Origin: JBFYKJ01 sp041306005
GTDB taxonomy: Archaea; Altiarchaeota; Altiarchaeia; JAFGQM01
DNA length: 6,960 nucleotides
Assembly: GCA_041306005.1 (NCBI GenBank)
Contig: JBFYKJ010000094.1
Span: 1-6,960, forward strand
Reading direction: 5' to 3'
A model generated the notes under the pieces. The model saw nothing but the letters and a program-made list of their open reading frames with translations. It had not been told where the DNA came from and did no database searches. The translations under genes and the position numbers were made by a program. Shown one piece after another: positions 6,080-6,960 of the stretch. Each line of letters begins with the position of its first letter. Position 1 is the first letter of the stretch.

Positions 6080-6960
6080 TCACATATCGCCCATCCCTTC
6101 CATGCCGCCCATGCCTCCGGGCGGCATCTTCATGCCCCCGCCCTTGCTGGAGGAGGCGATGACGTCGTCTATCCGCAGTATTAGCTCCACGGCTTCAGCC
6201 GCCGACTTTATCGCCTGCGTCTTTATCTTCTGCGGCTCGACGACCCCCTTCTTCCAGAGGTTGACCGCCTTGCACTCGTAGACGTCAAAGCCTATCTGCG
6301 CGCCGTCCTTGGCGTCGTGCTTTGAGCGCATGTCGACGAGGACGTCGATAGCGTCCATGCCCGCGCTCTCTGCAAGGGTCCTCGGGATTATCTCCAAGGA
6401 GTCAGCGAACGCGTTTATCGCGAGCTGCTCCCTTCCGCCGATTGACTCCGCGTACTCGCGGAGAGCCTTTGACATCTCTATCTCGGATGCGCCGCCGCCG
6501 GTGAGGACTTTGCCCACCTCTATCGCGGATGCGACGCCGCCTATGGCGTCTGTAAATGCCCTTTCGGCCTCGTCAACGACGTGCTCGGTGCCACCGCGTA
6601 TGAGGACGCTGACCGCCTTTGGGTGCTTGCACTGCTGGACAAACACCATCTTGTCCCCGGAGATCTTCTTCTCCTCGACTAGGCCTGCAAGGCCCAGGTC
6701 CTTCCCTGAAAGGTCATCGACGTTAGTCACGACCCTTGCGCCCGTTGCTTTTGCAAGAGCCTCCATGTCGGACTTCTTGCACCGCCTTGCGGCCATTATC
6801 CCCTTCTTGGAGAGGTAATGTTGGGCGACGTCGTCTATGCCCTTCTGGCAGAAGAGGACGTTGGCCCCGCTCGCTACGACCTTGTCGACCATGGTCTTTA
6901 GCATCTTCTCCTCCTGGTCGAGGAAGGCCTGCAGCTGGTCCGGGGAGGTTATCCTTATCT
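6080..6960 (-). CDS. ths: Thermosome subunit, group II chaperonin (N-terminal part outside the window)
   Basis: The frame is open to the right edge, and 292 residues are visible of an expected total near 540. Thermosomes are double-ring ATP-driven chaperonins of the archaeal cytosol that enclose and fold proteins without a GroES cap. The visible part starts in the helical protrusion of the apical domain (ITSPDQLQAFLDQEEKML). It continues through SGANVLFCQKGIDDVAQHYL (the rest of the apical domain) and VLIRGGTEHVVDEAERAFTDAI, whose Asp is the ATP-hydrolysis position in this family. Next come GGGASEIEMS (nucleotide binding) and the equatorial domain, ending with a Gly-Met-Pro-rich tail (PPGGMGGMEGMGDM), typical of archaeal thermosomes and pointing into the ring cavity. 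Translation can be followed upstream of the Met at 6904, so that Met is internal and not the start. The gene has its own terminator. Alpha or beta subunit type cannot be told from this part. Confidence 0.97.
   Translation of the reverse strand, partial: IRITSPDQLQAFLDQEEKMLKTMVDKVVASGANVLFCQKGIDDVAQHYLSKKGIMAARRCKKSDMEALAKATGARVVTNVDDLSGKDLGLAGLVEEKKISGDKMVFVQQCKHPKAVSVLIRGGTEHVVDEAERAFTDAIGGVASAIEVGKVLTGGGASEIEMSKALREYAESIGGREQLAINAFADSLEIIPRTLAESAGMDAIDVLVDMRSKHDAKDGAQIGFDVYECKAVNLWKKGVVEPQKIKTQAIKSAAEAVELILRIDDVIASSSKGGGMKMPPGGMGGMEGMGDM

Noticed and set aside
6080..6904. Met at 6904 as the true start of the thermosome gene
   Set aside because: The frame continues upstream to the edge with conserved chaperonin sequence (ITSPDQLQAFLDQEEK), so the Met is internal and the gene is cut by the window.

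Overview
This window comes from an archaeon. The evidence is a group II chaperonin (thermosome) with a GGM-rich tail, a 53-residue Sec61-beta (archaeal SecG) gene, an Lrp/AsnC regulator with archaeal TATA-type promoters very close to start codons, and a general lack of Shine-Dalgarno sequences. Coding DNA is fairly G+C-rich, with many ATA and AGG/CGG codons, and the spacers are A+T-rich. I cannot fix the lineage from this sequence alone.

Layout from left to right. (1) 1-2885, minus strand: two adjacent genes for exported proteins of unknown function. The upstream one (1173-2885) is a cysteine-free, beta-rich protein anchored by one C-terminal membrane segment. The downstream one (1-1156, running off the left edge) is a cysteine-rich secreted protein. 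They are 16 bases apart and probably form an operon. (2) 2886-3040: a spacer with a near-leaderless promoter for the surface operon and three imperfect 25-bp tandem units. (3) 3041-3529, minus strand: an Lrp/AsnC-family regulator. (4) 3530-3645: a divergent promoter region with a perfect 6-1-6 inverted repeat. (5) 3646-5740, plus strand: trpE and trpG, the two subunits of anthranilate synthase. (6) 5781-5942, plus strand: Sec61-beta. (7) 5943-6079: a convergent spacer holding the thermosome terminator. (8) 6080-6960, minus strand: the C-terminal half of a thermosome subunit, cut by the right edge.

How the genes relate: TrpE and TrpG together convert chorismate and glutamine to anthranilate, the first committed step of tryptophan synthesis. 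No other trp genes are in the window. The divergent Lrp-type gene is a natural candidate regulator of itself, of trpEG, or of the surface operon downstream of it. Sec61-beta and the thermosome are housekeeping genes. The least explained parts are the surface-protein pair and the 25-bp repeats in front of it. No gene-free stretch exceeds 155 bases, and I saw no tRNA, rRNA, CRISPR array or insertion sequence.
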